Assembly (NCBI GenBank): GCA_030435675.1
Contig: CM059623.1
Coordinates: 1,700,012-1,764,011, forward strand
Direction: 5' to 3'
DNA: 64,000 nucleotides
Origin: Steinernema hermaphroditum
Lineage: Eukaryota > Nematoda > Chromadorea > Rhabditida > Steinernematidae
Made by a program: the position numbers and the translations under genes. This document shows positions 51,191-62,763 of this stretch, piece after piece (the stretch's first letter is position 1; each line of letters starts with the position of its first letter). The notes under the pieces are model-generated. The model was given only the letters and a program-made list of their open reading frames with translations. It was not told where the DNA came from and ran no database searches.

Positions 51191-51322
51191 ATGCTTCACT
51201 CGGACCTGAAAGAGCCTCTTAGGCGCACTGTTGACAAAGATGAGGAGAAGCTCACCGCTGATATCCTCCCGCTTCGCTTCTCTAAAGTGGAGCAGGGACA
51301 AATCAGTGTTCTTTACAAGTAG
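51191..51322 (+). other. Short coding-like frame of 43 codons
   Basis: From ATG 51191: MLHSDLKEPLRRTVDKDEEK ... VEQGQISVLYK, stop at 51,322. The charged, even codon use suggests a real exon or the relic of one. No neighbour joins it with confidence. Confidence 0.25.
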
Positions 51323-51556
51323 TGTCTTATGTCAGAGAGGAGCGGTCAAAATTTTCCGAAATATGTCAAGATCCGAGGGAGACGACCGAAACCCCAGCTC
51401 ATTCCACAGAGCACGATTGAAATTCTAGAGGGGATTTATATATTTTCCTTTTTCTAATTTCTGTTTTAAGCTATGAAGGTGCTGACGACATTTTTGAACG
51501 TTTTTTTTTCATTTCAGTTTCATCTGCACTTTGATTCTATTCTTTTTATTAGCATA

Positions 51557-51646
51557 ATGATTACAATTGTCGTCCTGGCTTTCTTCGCTCTCATCGCACC
51601 TGCCGAAAACGAAATGCAGCATATGACAGTATCTGGGATACTGTAG
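51557..51646 (+). pseudogene. Transthyretin-like pseudogene fragment
   Basis: MITIVVLAFFALIAPAENEM followed by QHMTVSGIL aligns with the start of the TTL gene at 45234 (signal peptide, then EEMRHVEVNGIL). A TAG stands next to where the intact gene has its first cysteine, and no recognisable later exons follow. It is a truncated, inverted relative 6.3 kb away. Confidence 0.65.
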
Positions 51647-51771
51647 AGACAGGTATAATGTGGTGAGATAATTACATTTCAGATGCTCTCGATTGTTGTG
51701 ACGGCACATTCCGATCACTGCCGGTCACACTTCGGGACTCTATAATACAAACATTAATGTTTTATGTTTAG

Positions 51772-51852
51772 GCTTCGACCCCCGATCAGCCGACTTCCGC
51801 CGCGCTCGCAGCTCCGATCGCCAACTGAAGCTCCTCACTAAGAAGTTGTGAT
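51772..51852 (+). other. Terminal-exon-like fragment, possible LTR-element end
   Basis: Acceptor TTTATGTTTAG, then 26 codons (FDPRSADFRRARSSDRQLKL...) to TGA, with AATAAA ~60 bp on. The following 51,930-52,440 is purine-rich, then holds a Thr/Arg-rich frame (SRKNVFKRVRPVRTYQSLPG). This is reminiscent of the ends of retroelement polyproteins, but no LTR pair was found. Confidence 0.25.
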
Positions 51853-52568
51853 AAAAGGAACTTCGTCGTTGTATCTAGGCCCGGCAGCTACCGTGATAGC
51901 CCTTTTTGTAATAAAGAGTTAGAGTAATTCTTTTGTTGCAAGTTGAGTCAAGTTAGAAGCTGGAGGAGAAGAGATCTGATTAAGCTGATTGAGATTAAGA
52001 GTTTGAGTTGAAAGTCTGAGTTAGAGTTGTTTCAGAGATTTGAAGAGTTAGAGAGTAGAAGTAAGAGAAATTAGAGAGAGAGTAAGAGTTTCCCGCGGAG
52101 GTCGATCGGTTGTTCAATGTTCGTCGTCGTCTTGTGTTGGTTCCTGTGCCCTATGGCCGCCAAGTTAATTGATACTCACATGCCAACGGATGCTCTACGA
52201 GCGAGCGCAAGTGGAATTGTACGAACATGATTTGCGTATGTAGTGTTACTAGATATCCCATCTATATTCATGTTTAGACTCCTTCGAGACTTTCACGGAA
52301 GAACGTATTCAAACGAGTGCGGCCGGTTCGAACTTATCAGAGTTTACCAGGTTTACCGACGCACGACCACCTGACAACCACGCGATCAACCGGAAGTGAC
52401 GACGAGCCAGAAGACTACAGAAGAGGACGATGACCACCAGTCGGGGCCCCGCCGCTACGGTCATAGCAGAGTGTGATTCGTTGCCCTATTGAGACTGCTA
52501 ATAGAAGTGAGAGACTGATTCTGAGGCAAACAAGAGACCTAAAGGGAGGAGTCTTTTTCCACTCAACG

Positions 52569-52700
52569 TGTGGCAATTTGCGATATACCCTCTGTCATTG
52601 TTTGTTTGCAGATGTTTATCGCAGCTCTGCTCCCTTCCAATATCAGGAGAATATCTATCGTTTTGTAACGAAAACGTATCAAGTAGAGAAAACCAAAGGA
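52569..52700 (+). pseudogene. Relic of exon 4 of the RING-finger gene
   Basis: From TGTGGCAATTTGCGATA through TTTGCAG and VYRSSAPFQYQENIYRFVTK it matches 60,133-60,260 (VYRSSAPFHYQDSLYRFVTK). That is intron end plus the first ~25 codons of the exon at 60,177-60,450. The rest of the exon is gone. Confidence 0.65.
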
Positions 52701-53009
52701 AGAGCATCCTCTCTGTCCTGTATATTTTGTATTTCTTTATTGTAATAATAACTATTTGTAAATCCGCGTGGCACACCGCTAGGTGGTAAGGCGAGCACAA
52801 AAGGGGCTTCTTCTCTAGAGAGACCTTCTTTTATCGGTCGATTTGCAGACACAGACAATCTGAGGCCATTTCTATACTGATAAGTGCACTTTGTTTCCAC
52901 GAGTCTACATCTTTTGAGACGCTCTTTCAGGTTTCAGAAATAACACTTCAGTAGGGTGAGTCTATCATTTTGCGTCTGTCATTCATGAGTCTATCATTTT
53001 GCACCGCAC

Positions 53010-54690
53010 TGTACAACACCTGAAAGTTGAAGCGCTTGTCGATCATACAGCACCGCTTCCGGAAGGCTGACCACAATCCGTTGAATGATCTTCCTCAGCG
53101 TCTGAATTCGAGGTGCATCGGAAGTTATCCATGAACGCTGCGCGACGCGACTGAACAGCGGAACACGCCGCGGCTGCTCTAAATTGTTAAAAAAACGGCG
53201 CGCCAATCGATGAGAACGTCGGCTGTCGCAACATTTCGCGGCGGTCGGAGCAGTCGCCGCTGAAAAATCGATCGTGAGATGTTTGTGTATATACTCTCTA
53301 TTTTCAGGTAATTAAGCCGATCGATCGATGTCGACAGCATTCCTGAGCTGAGGCGTTTTCAAAATGTGAGTCCTTATTGATACTCCTATCAAAATGAAAC
53401 TTTTCCCATTCCACCATTTACCGAGTCAATGGCGTTACACCGTTAAATTATGATTATAGTATCTTGTGACCGTTCCCTTCAAGCATTTTTGGACAGTTAA
53501 CAAAGTTCAGAATTTAGCTATAACATGCACAATTATGATAGATCCACTCTAGTTTTCTCGCTCTCTTTCTGTCTGTTTTGACCGCCGTTCCACTATCGGT
53601 GAGTAACGTCGACTTCTTATCAGGCACGGAGGAAGCGAATGCGTTTTTGTCGTTAGTAGGTTTTTAATAAAACCATGTCCTCAGCAACACTTTTTGTACA
53701 AACAACACTTTTTGCCTCTTCTCCTGAATGACCACTCCTCGCATATTGGGTTGGAGCAGTGAAAATGGGACACTTTTGCACTGATTGTTTATATGTATTT
53801 TTTCAACCATTTCACTTCAAGATATTCACCATTTGACTGGACAACTACAGACCACTTCTCGGGCGAAAGGCGGATCCCTCGTTCATAGAATACAAGGGGT
53901 TTCAAGTCAAAAAATGTTGTGGTCCAATTTTCGACCTCTTTGTCTTAATTGGAGTGCATTCTTCTGGTGTCACCCTTCGTGGACGAGCACATATAACAGT
54001 TAGATAGCACTGAGAGAGCTAAGAGAGTGCTATATAAATAGCAAGAAAGGAATCTCGCAGCTCGATATCCCCATTCTCTGTTACGGTACTTAACCAATTA
54101 GAAATGTTGGAGTTAACAGAACATGATCAAATACGATGATCCGAAAAAACCACCTTTTTTGAGATCAGCTCATGTTCTGATATATGACGATAACATAGAT
54201 AGGTGCATCCGGTAGATTAGTCCCAAGGATGCCCATGGTTGAAAGTGGTCACCGTGCATTACACAATTAATACCATAGGAAGCCCGTACATCACTTCGCA
54301 GTTTGCTTTCTCAAGGTAACAAAAAAATGACCATAAAAAATGAAAAGACCTCTAACATCAAGAGGAATGCAATGGACAAGTGTAGAATCATAGTGTGGGG
54401 TGAGAGTTCACTGCACTCCACAAATCACCCATCCATTTTGCCACAAGTCTAAACATAACGAGAAAAATGAATGTTTATCAGGTGTCCCATTTTCAATGCG
54501 CCAACCCAATAGATAAGACGTAATCATTGCTTCCGAAGAACCTCGATTTGTCCCTTCTCCAGTTTGGGGAGCCGAGCTGGAAGTCATCGGTCACCTCATG
54601 CTTAACTCAACAGTATGCCAAAGAGACTCACCGAGATCTCAATGAATCACGGAGGCTACACCGCTTATTAGTGTCGCTGTCGCTGATCGC
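53010..54690 (+). repeat. X repeat, copy 2, carrying a MITE
   Basis: Direct repeat of 47,860-48,840, ~5.2 kb downstream, interrupted by the element at 53,746-54,509. Sequence resumes at GATAAGACGTAATCATTGCTT, matching the point where copy 1 continues. Confidence 0.75.
53746..54509. mobile_element. Mariner-type MITE (764 bp)
   Basis: Ends TTGGGTTGGAGCAGTGAAAA and TTTTCAATGCGCCAACCCAA are inverted repeats, flanked by TA on both sides (53,744-53,745 and 54,510-54,511). The uninterrupted copy of the host repeat at ~48,674 supplies the empty site with a single TA. The TTGGGTTGG start and TA duplication indicate the mariner group. No transposase frame survives. Confidence 0.8.
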
Positions 54691-55104
54691 TGAAGTGTCG
54701 CTGATCATTTAAATGCTTAACTTAGTCTGACTATTATGCCGTCATTAGAAGCGAGAAGAGGTCGTTCTGTAGAGTCCAAATGCAAGCGTTGTACAATGAT
54801 AAGGGACAGACTAGGTTAAGCTCTTTTTAGGTTAAGTCCCTTCTAAAATGACATTTCTCCGTAGAGAGCTAATCTTGGGAAACAATAGTCACTTTAGGGG
54901 GATTACTAGGGATGTACCCGGTTCCGGTTCCTGTTTTTCCGATTCTTTGGGGACGGTTCAAAATTCAAAGAGGACGGCTGAAGGAGCAAAAAGAGACGGT
55001 TGAAATAGCTTTATACCTTCTCTTTTTCTTTTTATATCTTTTTTTTCTCTCTCTTTATACCCCTTTTCTTTAAACGTTCCCTCCAAAATCTGTTCTCATT
55101 TAGC
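54691..55104. other. Intergenic; upstream of the next gene
   Basis: 54,908-54,935 (TAGGGATGTACCCGGTTCCGG) resembles the ends of the foldback element at 14,008. 55,020-55,075 is a pyrimidine-rich tract before the acceptor TCATTTAG at 55,096-55,103. Confidence 0.4.
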
Positions 55105-56349
55105 ATGTTTGGGCAGCGGCTCAGCAAGTTCTCAATTTGCTCATGCAAAGGCTTTCGCAATAGAACCAATGCTGAACGACCAATGCTAGGGATGGAAACT
55201 GCGCTGAACAAACTGCTGGAAAAGTGCAAAGTGGATACCAAAGGAAAATCGGACTATCTTTGCACAAGCATCAACGATCAGATCGGCAACCAGCAACACT
55301 TCATGTGCACAAAAATGAGGCGGCATTATTTTTGGAAAATCCGTAAGATTCTGCAACGCTCTAAACTCATTTGATCTATTTTGTATTAAGTTGGGTACTG
55401 GAAGGAGATCAACGCCGTGTTCTACGGCGAATCCAAACTGAGCGATAGGAACGCTGAGCCCACAGGCGAAGTCGGCAACAAAGTGGTACAGAGGGATTTG
55501 AAGAAATTTGAGTTCCCGGCAACAGACGGGACGATGACAACCATGTACATCCAGCTGCCCGAAAGATTACCCACGCAAACGGCAAACGCCGAAATCCTCT
55601 TTGGCATGAACACCAACCTCGCCGACATGCCAGTTAGGATGGCAAACATTATGAAAAGGCATATGCTGGTTAACCTGATTCACAAGCCTGTAATGGTCTG
55701 CGGAAAAATGGCTCCACAGTTCGTCGTAAATGTTTACGCATGGACAAACAACGCATGGTTGCAACGGTTCAAGTCCGCGAAGAAAGACAAGAACAATAAA
55801 ATAACGATCGAAGAGGAGCAGATATATCCTGTTTCGAAAGATCATTCAAAGTTCTCTGCAACCGGACCATGTAAGAACTGTGGGATGCTCATATGCAATC
55901 ACGATCTAAATAGGCATGTAAGTCTAGCTCATAAATTTTCTATTTAACTCACCTCGTAATTCCAGGTGACACAAATGTATCGGAGCGGGACGGCAACGTG
56001 TAAGGAGAACGCGGACCTGAATCGAAATATCAGGTGCTCTGCCATCCCAGGACCAGTGTACAAAGTGAACAAGCCCGACTTCTTTTTTGAATTGCTGCCC
56101 GTTGGTTCATCAGATACGGTGCCCGACCCCGCAGATAGTTCTGAGAATCGCTTCGTTGTCGACATCGTTTACGAAGCGCTCTTCTCCGATTGTGGGCACA
56201 ACGATGATTTGAAGGAAACCATTAAAGGCGCTTTGGCCGGAAATCTGCCGAACGTAGAAGCACCGTCAAAACAAGTAGATGCAGCTGAAGGTACTACTAC
56301 GCACATAGATTACGTTCCGAAACTGACGTCCCATGGAAAAACAGATTGA
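55105..56349 (+). CDS. Unknown protein with Cys/His cluster, three exons
   Basis: Exons 55105-55342, 55391-55917 and 55966-56349 (1,149 bases, 382 aa); introns 48 bp each. ATG 55105 lies one base after TCATTTAG, pointing to a trans-spliced leader. The N-terminus has several cysteines (FSICSCKGFRN; KCKVDTKGKSDYLC). The middle (WKEINAVFYGESKL ... MTTMYIQLPERLP ... IMKRHMLVNLIHKPVMVCGK) looks like an alpha/beta domain. CKNCGMLICNHDLNRH may bind zinc across the last splice junction. The C-terminus is acidic. No family recognised. AATAAA lies at ~56,403, about 55 bp after the stop. Confidence 0.7.
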
Positions 56350-56884
56350 TTCGAGAATATAAGTTAAACTATGGAATTTGGAATTATTGTATAAGAAAGA
56401 TTCAATAAACACTTCCAGTCCAAGTAAAAAGACTGAACACATATTGTAATGCAAGTGATGAAGACTGAAACTAATCGGATAGTGTCGCAAAAAAAATTGG
56501 AAGGAAACTATCAGCTACTCACTAAAACAGAAGCTGGATAACGGATATCAATCAAAACAAGGAAAAGCAAGCAACATCTGTAACGTCTCAAAAATTGACT
56601 GAAGACTAACAAAATCGACTGCAAACATCACAAACGAATTTAATGTGTGGAGTGAAAATGAACACAATGCTCGCTTCGATCGCGGCCGCGGCTCGGCCGC
56701 TCCAGTGCATAAACTTCGGTCCGAAGTACGGCCCGCGTCCTGTGAGTGCGGCCCGTGGCCCTGATTGATTTCTACGCCTCTCTATGTCCGTGAGCTGTAT
56801 TTCTACACATTCGAATACAAAAGTTTTATAAAAGCTGCAGCACAACACAAAATCCTGCTCTCTGCAAAATCCATAAGTGTATGA
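56350..56884. other. 3' region and intergenic DNA
   Basis: No gene. A CG-rich island around 56,680-56,765 (GATCGCGGCCGCGGCTCGGCCGC) stands out from AT-rich surroundings. Confidence 0.4.
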
Positions 56885-57190
56885 CTAAGACTTTACGACT
56901 TTATTTCGTGAATCAAAGGCATTTCGCCTTGCACGACACCGAAAATAGACAAACAGAGGATGTCTGGCAGACGGCTTCATCCATGGCGTGGCGTTCATGT
57001 CGAACCGGTGGGAGACGGAGAGCTTCATGGGGCTTCTGGGAATCGGCAAATCTTCGGATTCCGGAGCGGAACATCGTTTGCGGCACAGCGCACGCTTCTG
57101 TGCTCGAATCTGATGGTCCGTGGTCCGGGAGTTGCGTCTTCGATGGTGATGGTGTCCTCAGAGCGTCGGCGACCTTCGGGATGAATATAG
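56885..57190 (-). repeat. R1 repeat, truncated copy
   Basis: Begins (as the 3' end of the minus strand) with CTTTATTTCGTGAATC and the hairpin CAAAGGCATTTCGCCTTG (56,914-56,931). It lacks the half distal to 57,190. Confidence 0.65.
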
Positions 57191-57229
57191 TAGTCGCTTA
57201 GAGATTCGTAGGATTCTTGTCATAAATAG

Positions 57230-57920
57230 TTTCCAGTTGTATGTATCTCTTGAATCAACGCATTACGCCGTGCAAGATAGTTAGCTATTTTCCAGCCTTC
57301 GCGACATTTCTTCGAGGAGGTAATTTGTGCCCCCAGCGATCGGTCGGGTCGTCCGCTCGCTCTCTCTGAGGCTGTCTGAGCCTGAGATTGAGTTGAGTGA
57401 GCGGTCGTTCTCGGCCGTCGTTGTTGGCGCAATGATCGCCCCGGCTCCCAGAAGGCCTGGAATACCAGGGAGCCGTAGTTCCACCGTCTTGCCAAGAAGC
57501 CCGTCACTGCCGCCCGACTCCACTCGCGCCGCCAGAGAAGCCGAAGAACCGCCACAATTCCGAAGTCCGCGTCGCCAGCTGCCCTGATGGTTCCCGGTTC
57601 GCCTGTTATGCTCCGACAACGCGTTTCGCCTGCATGCCTGTTCTTCACTCGTGCCGCGCGCGGAAGCCGCTGAAGAAGCTCCTCAACTCCGACGTCCGCG
57701 CCGCCACCTGAGCTGAAGATGGGTTTGATGTGCTCCACCGTCTCCGGAATCAGCTCTTCGCCTCTCTGATGCCCGCGCACACTAATGGGATCGCCGTGCT
57801 CTACTCTGATGTGCCGAAGTCAGAAGAAGACCGGCGACTACGGAGTGATAATGTGTTTCTTGTGCATATATATGACGTCTCGCAAGGCGTAAGCCTTTGA
57901 TACGAGAAATAAACTCGTGA
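57230..57920 (+). repeat. R2 repeat with the same hairpin/AAATAAA end as R1
   Basis: Interior unlike R1, but the right end has GCAAGGCGTAAGCCTTT (57,882-57,898), GAGAAATAAA and CTCGTGAAACTCG. The left edge (57,250-57,285) carries an inverted hairpin end of a third element. Fragments of R2 are at 2,500-2,830, 4,985-5,110, 11,130-11,250, 45,440-45,490 and 63,945-64,000. Confidence 0.6.
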
Positions 57921-58116
57921 AACTCGCGACATTTCAGGGCTAAATTTCTACCTTCATCACAAGAACAACAACTTCCACATTCGGAGGCCTATGTGGAGAC
58001 CTTTGTGAGATCGCATTGTTAACAGCAAGAGTACAAATGTGCATCGCTTGATATCCGCAACAACTCATATATGGTGTCGTCTTGCAGTGCTCTCGTCAAC
58101 GGACGATTACTCTAAC

Positions 58117-61100
58117 ATGCATTTGGAAAAACTCAACATTCCGATTCCTAATCGGCCATTTGTTGTGAAAAACAACCGCAGGTACAGTTGTGAAGTAACA
58201 GACCCTTTTATCATCAACATGTATGACTTGGAAAGTGGCGAGTCCAAAAGTTTTTCCGTAGGTGAAGTTTAGCAATTTCAAGATCCTAACTAACTTTGAA
58301 TTTTCAGTAGGTGAAGATGTTAATCTTTTGGACAGTAAACGATTTGGGATGCTGGCGATTGCTGACGAAAAAATGTTCGTGCTGCATGTAGGTGGTAGAT
58401 CTGATGGCGTGATCCTGGAGCTCGACGTCGACTTGAAGGGAGAGCAAGTGATTTCAAAAAGATCAATCAGGTCCGGTAAAATCTGTTGACCTTCTCATCA
58501 ATGCGGTTTTCAGATTAATACATCGCGGTTGGCATGAAGTGTCATGTTCGCTACTAATTGCCAAAGACGTCGTGTTCAGCCTGCAGAACGGCCAAGAATA
58601 TCACATCCCTAGCACAGGTTAGTTCTTCAAATACGTTCTTTTTGTGCATACAGTTTGTTATATAAAGATAGGGCCACCCTGTTTTTGGGCGATTTTGAGC
58701 GAAACTATGTCTTGAGTGAAATTTTGTAGCAAATGCGAGAAAGAGCAACTCTTCCTGCCTATCTTCCTAAAATTTCAAAAAATTTCGACCACACCCCTCG
58801 AAGATAGGAGGCAATCATTCTGAACTGTCTGAACGTTATGACATGACGAGATGATAGTATATGTGGGTTATTTCACACGCTCTATAACGTAGTGTCATTT
58901 CATGACAATGTCATGTCAACTTTTTTAGCTTTATGGGGCATAGACCTCACGGTAGTCACTAAAAACGCACAGACTATATTAAGCATGGATTTTTAGCTGT
59001 TTGGTAATGCTTAGGTCAAGCTCAAACATGAATACAAGGTTACGACTTTCACGACTTTCACGACTTTATTTCGCGAATCAAAGGCATTATGCCTTGCGCG
59101 ACACCGAAAATAGACAAACAGAGGATGTCTGGCAGACGACTTCATCCCTGGCGCGGCGTAGATATCGAACCGGTCGTAGACAGCGCACTTCACGGGGCAT
59201 CTGGGAATTGGCAAATCTTCAACTGCGGCAGCGGAACATCGTTTGCGGCACAGTGGGCGCTTCTGAGTTTGCATCTGATGGTCCGTGGTCCGGGAGTTGC
59301 GTCTTCGCTGGTCCTCAGAGCGTCGACGACCTTCGGGATGACTTCTCACGCAGCGTTCGGCGTCGGATTCCTGGCGTCGGACATCTTGTTGTCAGCGGTG
59401 GTGGGACTACGGCTTCCGGGTGTCCCAATTCCCTCTGGAAGCCGGAACAGTCACAACTGCCACGGGGTTTGCCATCTGACCAACCAGACACTCAGAGAGC
59501 GACCGGAGGGACCGACCGCTCGCCACCGCAACACGAGTGAGAGTGATACAAGGTTACATAAATGCTTAACCTAGTCTGACCCCTATCATTCTGCGCTTGC
59601 AATTAGACACTTCAGAATGAATGCCTCTATCTCCGAGGGGTGCGGTCGAAATTGTTTGAAATTTTGGGAAGATAGGCAGGAGGAGTTGCTCGTACTTGCC
59701 ACAAAATTTCACTCAAGACATAGTTTCCGTCAAAATCGTGCAAAAACAGGCTGGCCTTTCCGGCAACTGCTTGATAATAGCGCCGGCTCATGCTTATGGG
59801 CACGAGAGCGGCCGCCTTCGGTCATTCGAGGAGTGGTTGATTTCAAACACGAGACAAAATAGGGACCCTGTTCGGCGTTGGACCGGTACCAACCGATTGC
59901 AACTCAGACACGTTCGCAATGAGCCACAGACCCTATACAGGGATCGGCTCGCTTCCACTATGTCTTCGAGACCGCTGCCTACCGGGTTAGACCGGAACAA
60001 AAATGGGTTCATGGGCGCCAATTTTGCCACACGCAGGGCAATGGTGTCAGTGCGAGACACCATAGCCTTACATTGCTACATTAGTGATGGTTCATACACT
60101 TCCTTTTCGAACTTTAGAACGAAACCATTCAGCGTGTAGCAATTTTCGATACGCTTTTCTCATTGTTAGTTTGCAGATGTTTATCGCAGCTCTGCTCCCT
60201 TCCATTATCAAGACAGCTTATATCGTTTTGTAACCAAAACCCACGAAGGAGGGTGGACTCACATCGAAAAGATCTCACAAGACGGAAAGGGACATCCAGA
60301 AACGCGTGAGCTGCACCCACTGAATTCCGTAGTCGCCTCAGCGAAATTAACGCATCTCCGCACATTTGTGTTTGGGAAAGTCGCTGTACTGATTCATTAC
60401 AACGATAGTCATTGTGAACGATGCGCTAAAATACTGCGGGTGAACCTTGAGTAAGTGCTTTTATTTATGTAAATAATTCTGATCGGCGGCTGCGAAATTT
60501 AGGACCAACACCATTGTGGACGTAACGGATAGGATTACCAACATCAACTGCCTGAGAGTTCTCCAGGGCTGGGCCATAGTCAGCGATGGAAACGCTATTT
60601 ACATTCAAGATTCTGATAGCATCTTTGAGATCGACTACCTTAGATCCAAATCCGTTTGGAAATTGGAGGTGGACGACCTTTTGGAATCGTATGACAAGGT
60701 TCCTTAATATTTTCAGAAAATTTCAAAGTGTACTTCGTTTAGAGACTTGAAGCGTTGCGGGTGGCCGAAGCGGAGCTCGAAGCTGGCGAAGAGTGTCTGC
60801 ACAGGGTAAAGCTGGAGTTGTTGCCCAAAGGTGTTAGGGATGGCTTCGTCTGCCCTGTGTGCCGTGATATAATGGAGCACCCAAAGGTGTTTCAAACATG
60901 TGGTCACTCGATCTGCCAGAAATGTGAGGTGCTGCTCAGGGAAAGTGAAGCTGAGAGGTGTCCTGTATGCAGAAAAAACACGTCGTCTGAGGAACTACCA
61001 CCAAACTGGTCTTTAAAAAGTACGTTTATCTCACTGGGATTATAATATACCTTGATTATACAGATGTTCTGGATCTCATAATAGAAGAGGCTGTGAAGAG

Positions 61101-61364
61101 CAGTAAGTGCTCTTTTTGTCACAAGTCCATTAGTTTGCGAGACGATAAACGCTTCTACTGCTCCTCATCAACCCAGGAATGCAATGGAAAAGTAGGTTGT
61201 TCTCATCAGTGCCCGTGGTTCACAAAAAAAACCTTTAGGTTCAGTTTTCATGCAGTTCGTGTTACATCGGCGATCGCCGAAAAAGGTGTTATGTGGAAGT
61301 TGACTTCGACGATGGTCAGCTGGAATGCTCTGTGCGACACACAGTCAAGAGTCTAAAGTTTTAG
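58117..61364 (+). CDS. RING-finger protein with repeat-like N-terminal domain
   Basis: Eight exons: 58117-58261, 58308-58470, 58514-58617, 60177-60450, 60503-60698, 60743-61019, 61064-61191 and 61239-61364 (1,413 bases, 470 aa). Introns are 43-52 bp except the third (1,559 bp), which is full of repeats. The first ~310 residues are short beta-type segments (FGMLAIADEKMFVLHVGG; GWAIVSDGNAIYIQDSDS), suggesting a beta-propeller. After a helix (LEALRVAEAELEAGEECL) comes a C3HC4 RING: CPVCRDIMEHPKVFQTCGHS ... CQKC ... CPVCRK. A second Cys/His cluster (CSFCHKS ... FYCSSST.EC ... CSSCYIGDRRKRC) follows. Likely an E3 ubiquitin ligase, with the propeller-like part binding substrate. An acceptor at 58,087 precedes the start. 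AATAAA is at 61,392. Confidence 0.83.
59030..59545 (-). repeat. R1 repeat inside intron 3 of the RING gene
   Basis: Inverted relative to the gene. The 3' end is TTCACGACTTTCACGACTTT tandem, then GCGAAATAAAG complement and the hairpin at 59,080-59,096. About 500 bp, very similar to 7190-7690. Confidence 0.75.
59850..60070 (-). repeat. Diverged SINE (family S) inside intron 3 of the RING gene
   Basis: Contains ACACGTTCGCAATGAGCCACAG (A-box complement) and GGCGTTGGACC (B-box complement), then GCCACACGCAGGGCAATGGTG in place of the usual tail unit. Confidence 0.5.
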
Positions 61365-61754
61365 AAACATCACACTCGAATATTCTGTTGAAATAAATGA
61401 CAATAAGCAAAGCAGTTTAGAATGCTAACCTCTGAATACTGAATATGAAAATAACTTCGAAAAAAGTGAAGGCCCTCCTACAATGCGCTCATTAACCAAC
61501 GATTACTTATTAAGAAAGTAATTTGTATGTATTGGTGCACGGATGATGCAGGCTGGACCATGGGTTCGCTCCCGGGTGGTGACAGGGGGGCGTTTGGGTG
61601 GGTTCCTGTGGTCTGGGTGAGATGGTGTTAAAAGAAAAGTTCTTCCATTTGTTTTGAAACTTTTTTTGCTGCTTCCCGTTTCGCGCCAGGACCACAGCAT
61701 CAGGCCTAACTGAATCTGCAAAAGTGACGTCCAAGTGAAGCCGTGTTACCAACG

Positions 61755-61825
61755 GGCAGACTGGCGCAGTGGTCTAAGGCGCGCGCCGCACATGAGGTCG
61801 CGGGTTCGACTCCCCGGGGGTCAAA
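61755..61825 (+). other. tRNA-like module, unit 1
   Basis: A box TGGCGCAGTGG at 61,762-61,772, B box GGTTCGACTCC at 61,803-61,813, T-run at 61,826. D- and T-arm sequences look tRNA-like (GGCGCAGTGGTCTAAGGCGC), but the 5' GGGCAGA and 3' GGGGTCA ends do not pair, so it is not a standard tRNA gene. Confidence 0.6.
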
Positions 61826-62265
61826 TTTTTTTTCTTTTTCGTTTCTTTTCACTTTCTTTTCGTTTCTCTTCTATTTTCCCCCACTTTTGACCGGTTCTCA
61901 CTACCTACCGTAACCCCGGCTCTCTTTCAGCTTCGATTTTCCGCCGTTTGGGTACTTTTGACGGGGGGTAAGGCGCCCGCACAGAACCAGCCCTGCGAAG
62001 CAGGGCTGGTTTATTATTTATTAAGAAAGTAATTTGTATGTATTGGTGCACGGATGATGCAGGCTGGACCATGGGTTCGCTCCCGGGTGGTGACAGGGGG
62101 GCGTTTGGGTGGGTTCCTGTGGTCTGGGTGAGATGGTGTTAAAAGAAAAGTTCTTCCATTTGTTTTGAAACTTTTTTTGCTGCTTCCCGTTTCGCGCCAG
62201 GACCACAGCATCAGGCCTAACTGAATCTGCAAAAGTGACGTCCAAGTGAAGCCGTGTTACCAACG

Positions 62266-62336
62266 GGCAGACTGGCGCAGTGGTCTAAGGCGCGCGCCGC
62301 ACATGAGGTCGCGGGTTCGACTCCCCGGGGGTCAAA
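62266..62336 (+). other. tRNA-like module, unit 2
   Basis: Same as unit 1 at offset 511; the T-run is one base shorter. Confidence 0.6.
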
Positions 62337-62763
62337 TTTTTTTCTTTTTCGTTTCTTTTCACTTTCTTTTCGTTTCTCTTCTATTTTCCCCCACTTTTGA
62401 CCGGTTCTCACTACCTACCGTAACCCCGGCTCTCTTTCAGCTTCGATTTTCCGCCGTTTGGGTACTTTTGACGGGGGGTAAGGCGCCCGCACAGAACCAG
62501 CCCTGCGAAGCAGGGCTGGTTTATTACTTAATAAGAAAGTAATCTATGTGTATTGTGGCACCATGGATGCAGGTTGACGACACGGGTTCGCTACCGGGTG
62601 GCGTTTGGCTGTGGTGCCGTGGTGCTCCACTTGGGCTCTTAAAAGTGAACTTCTTCCACTTCGGCTCAAACTTTTTTTGCATCCAACCGTTTCGCGCCAG
62701 GACCACAGCATAAGGCCTAACTGAAATTCAAAAACCGACGACCACGACAGGTGGTGTCGCTGA

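Noticed and set aside
57281..57780. 112- and 186-codon minus frames
   Set aside because: They lie in the GC-rich body of repeat R2 and other R2 fragments do not keep the frame.
61503..61752. Repeated 72- and 80-codon minus frames in the tandem array
   Set aside because: They are carried by near-identical repeat units, differ in unit 3 and overlap pol III signals; no domain.
61755..61825. Functional tRNA gene
   Set aside because: A and B boxes are perfect, but acceptor and anticodon stems do not pair, so no standard cloverleaf forms.
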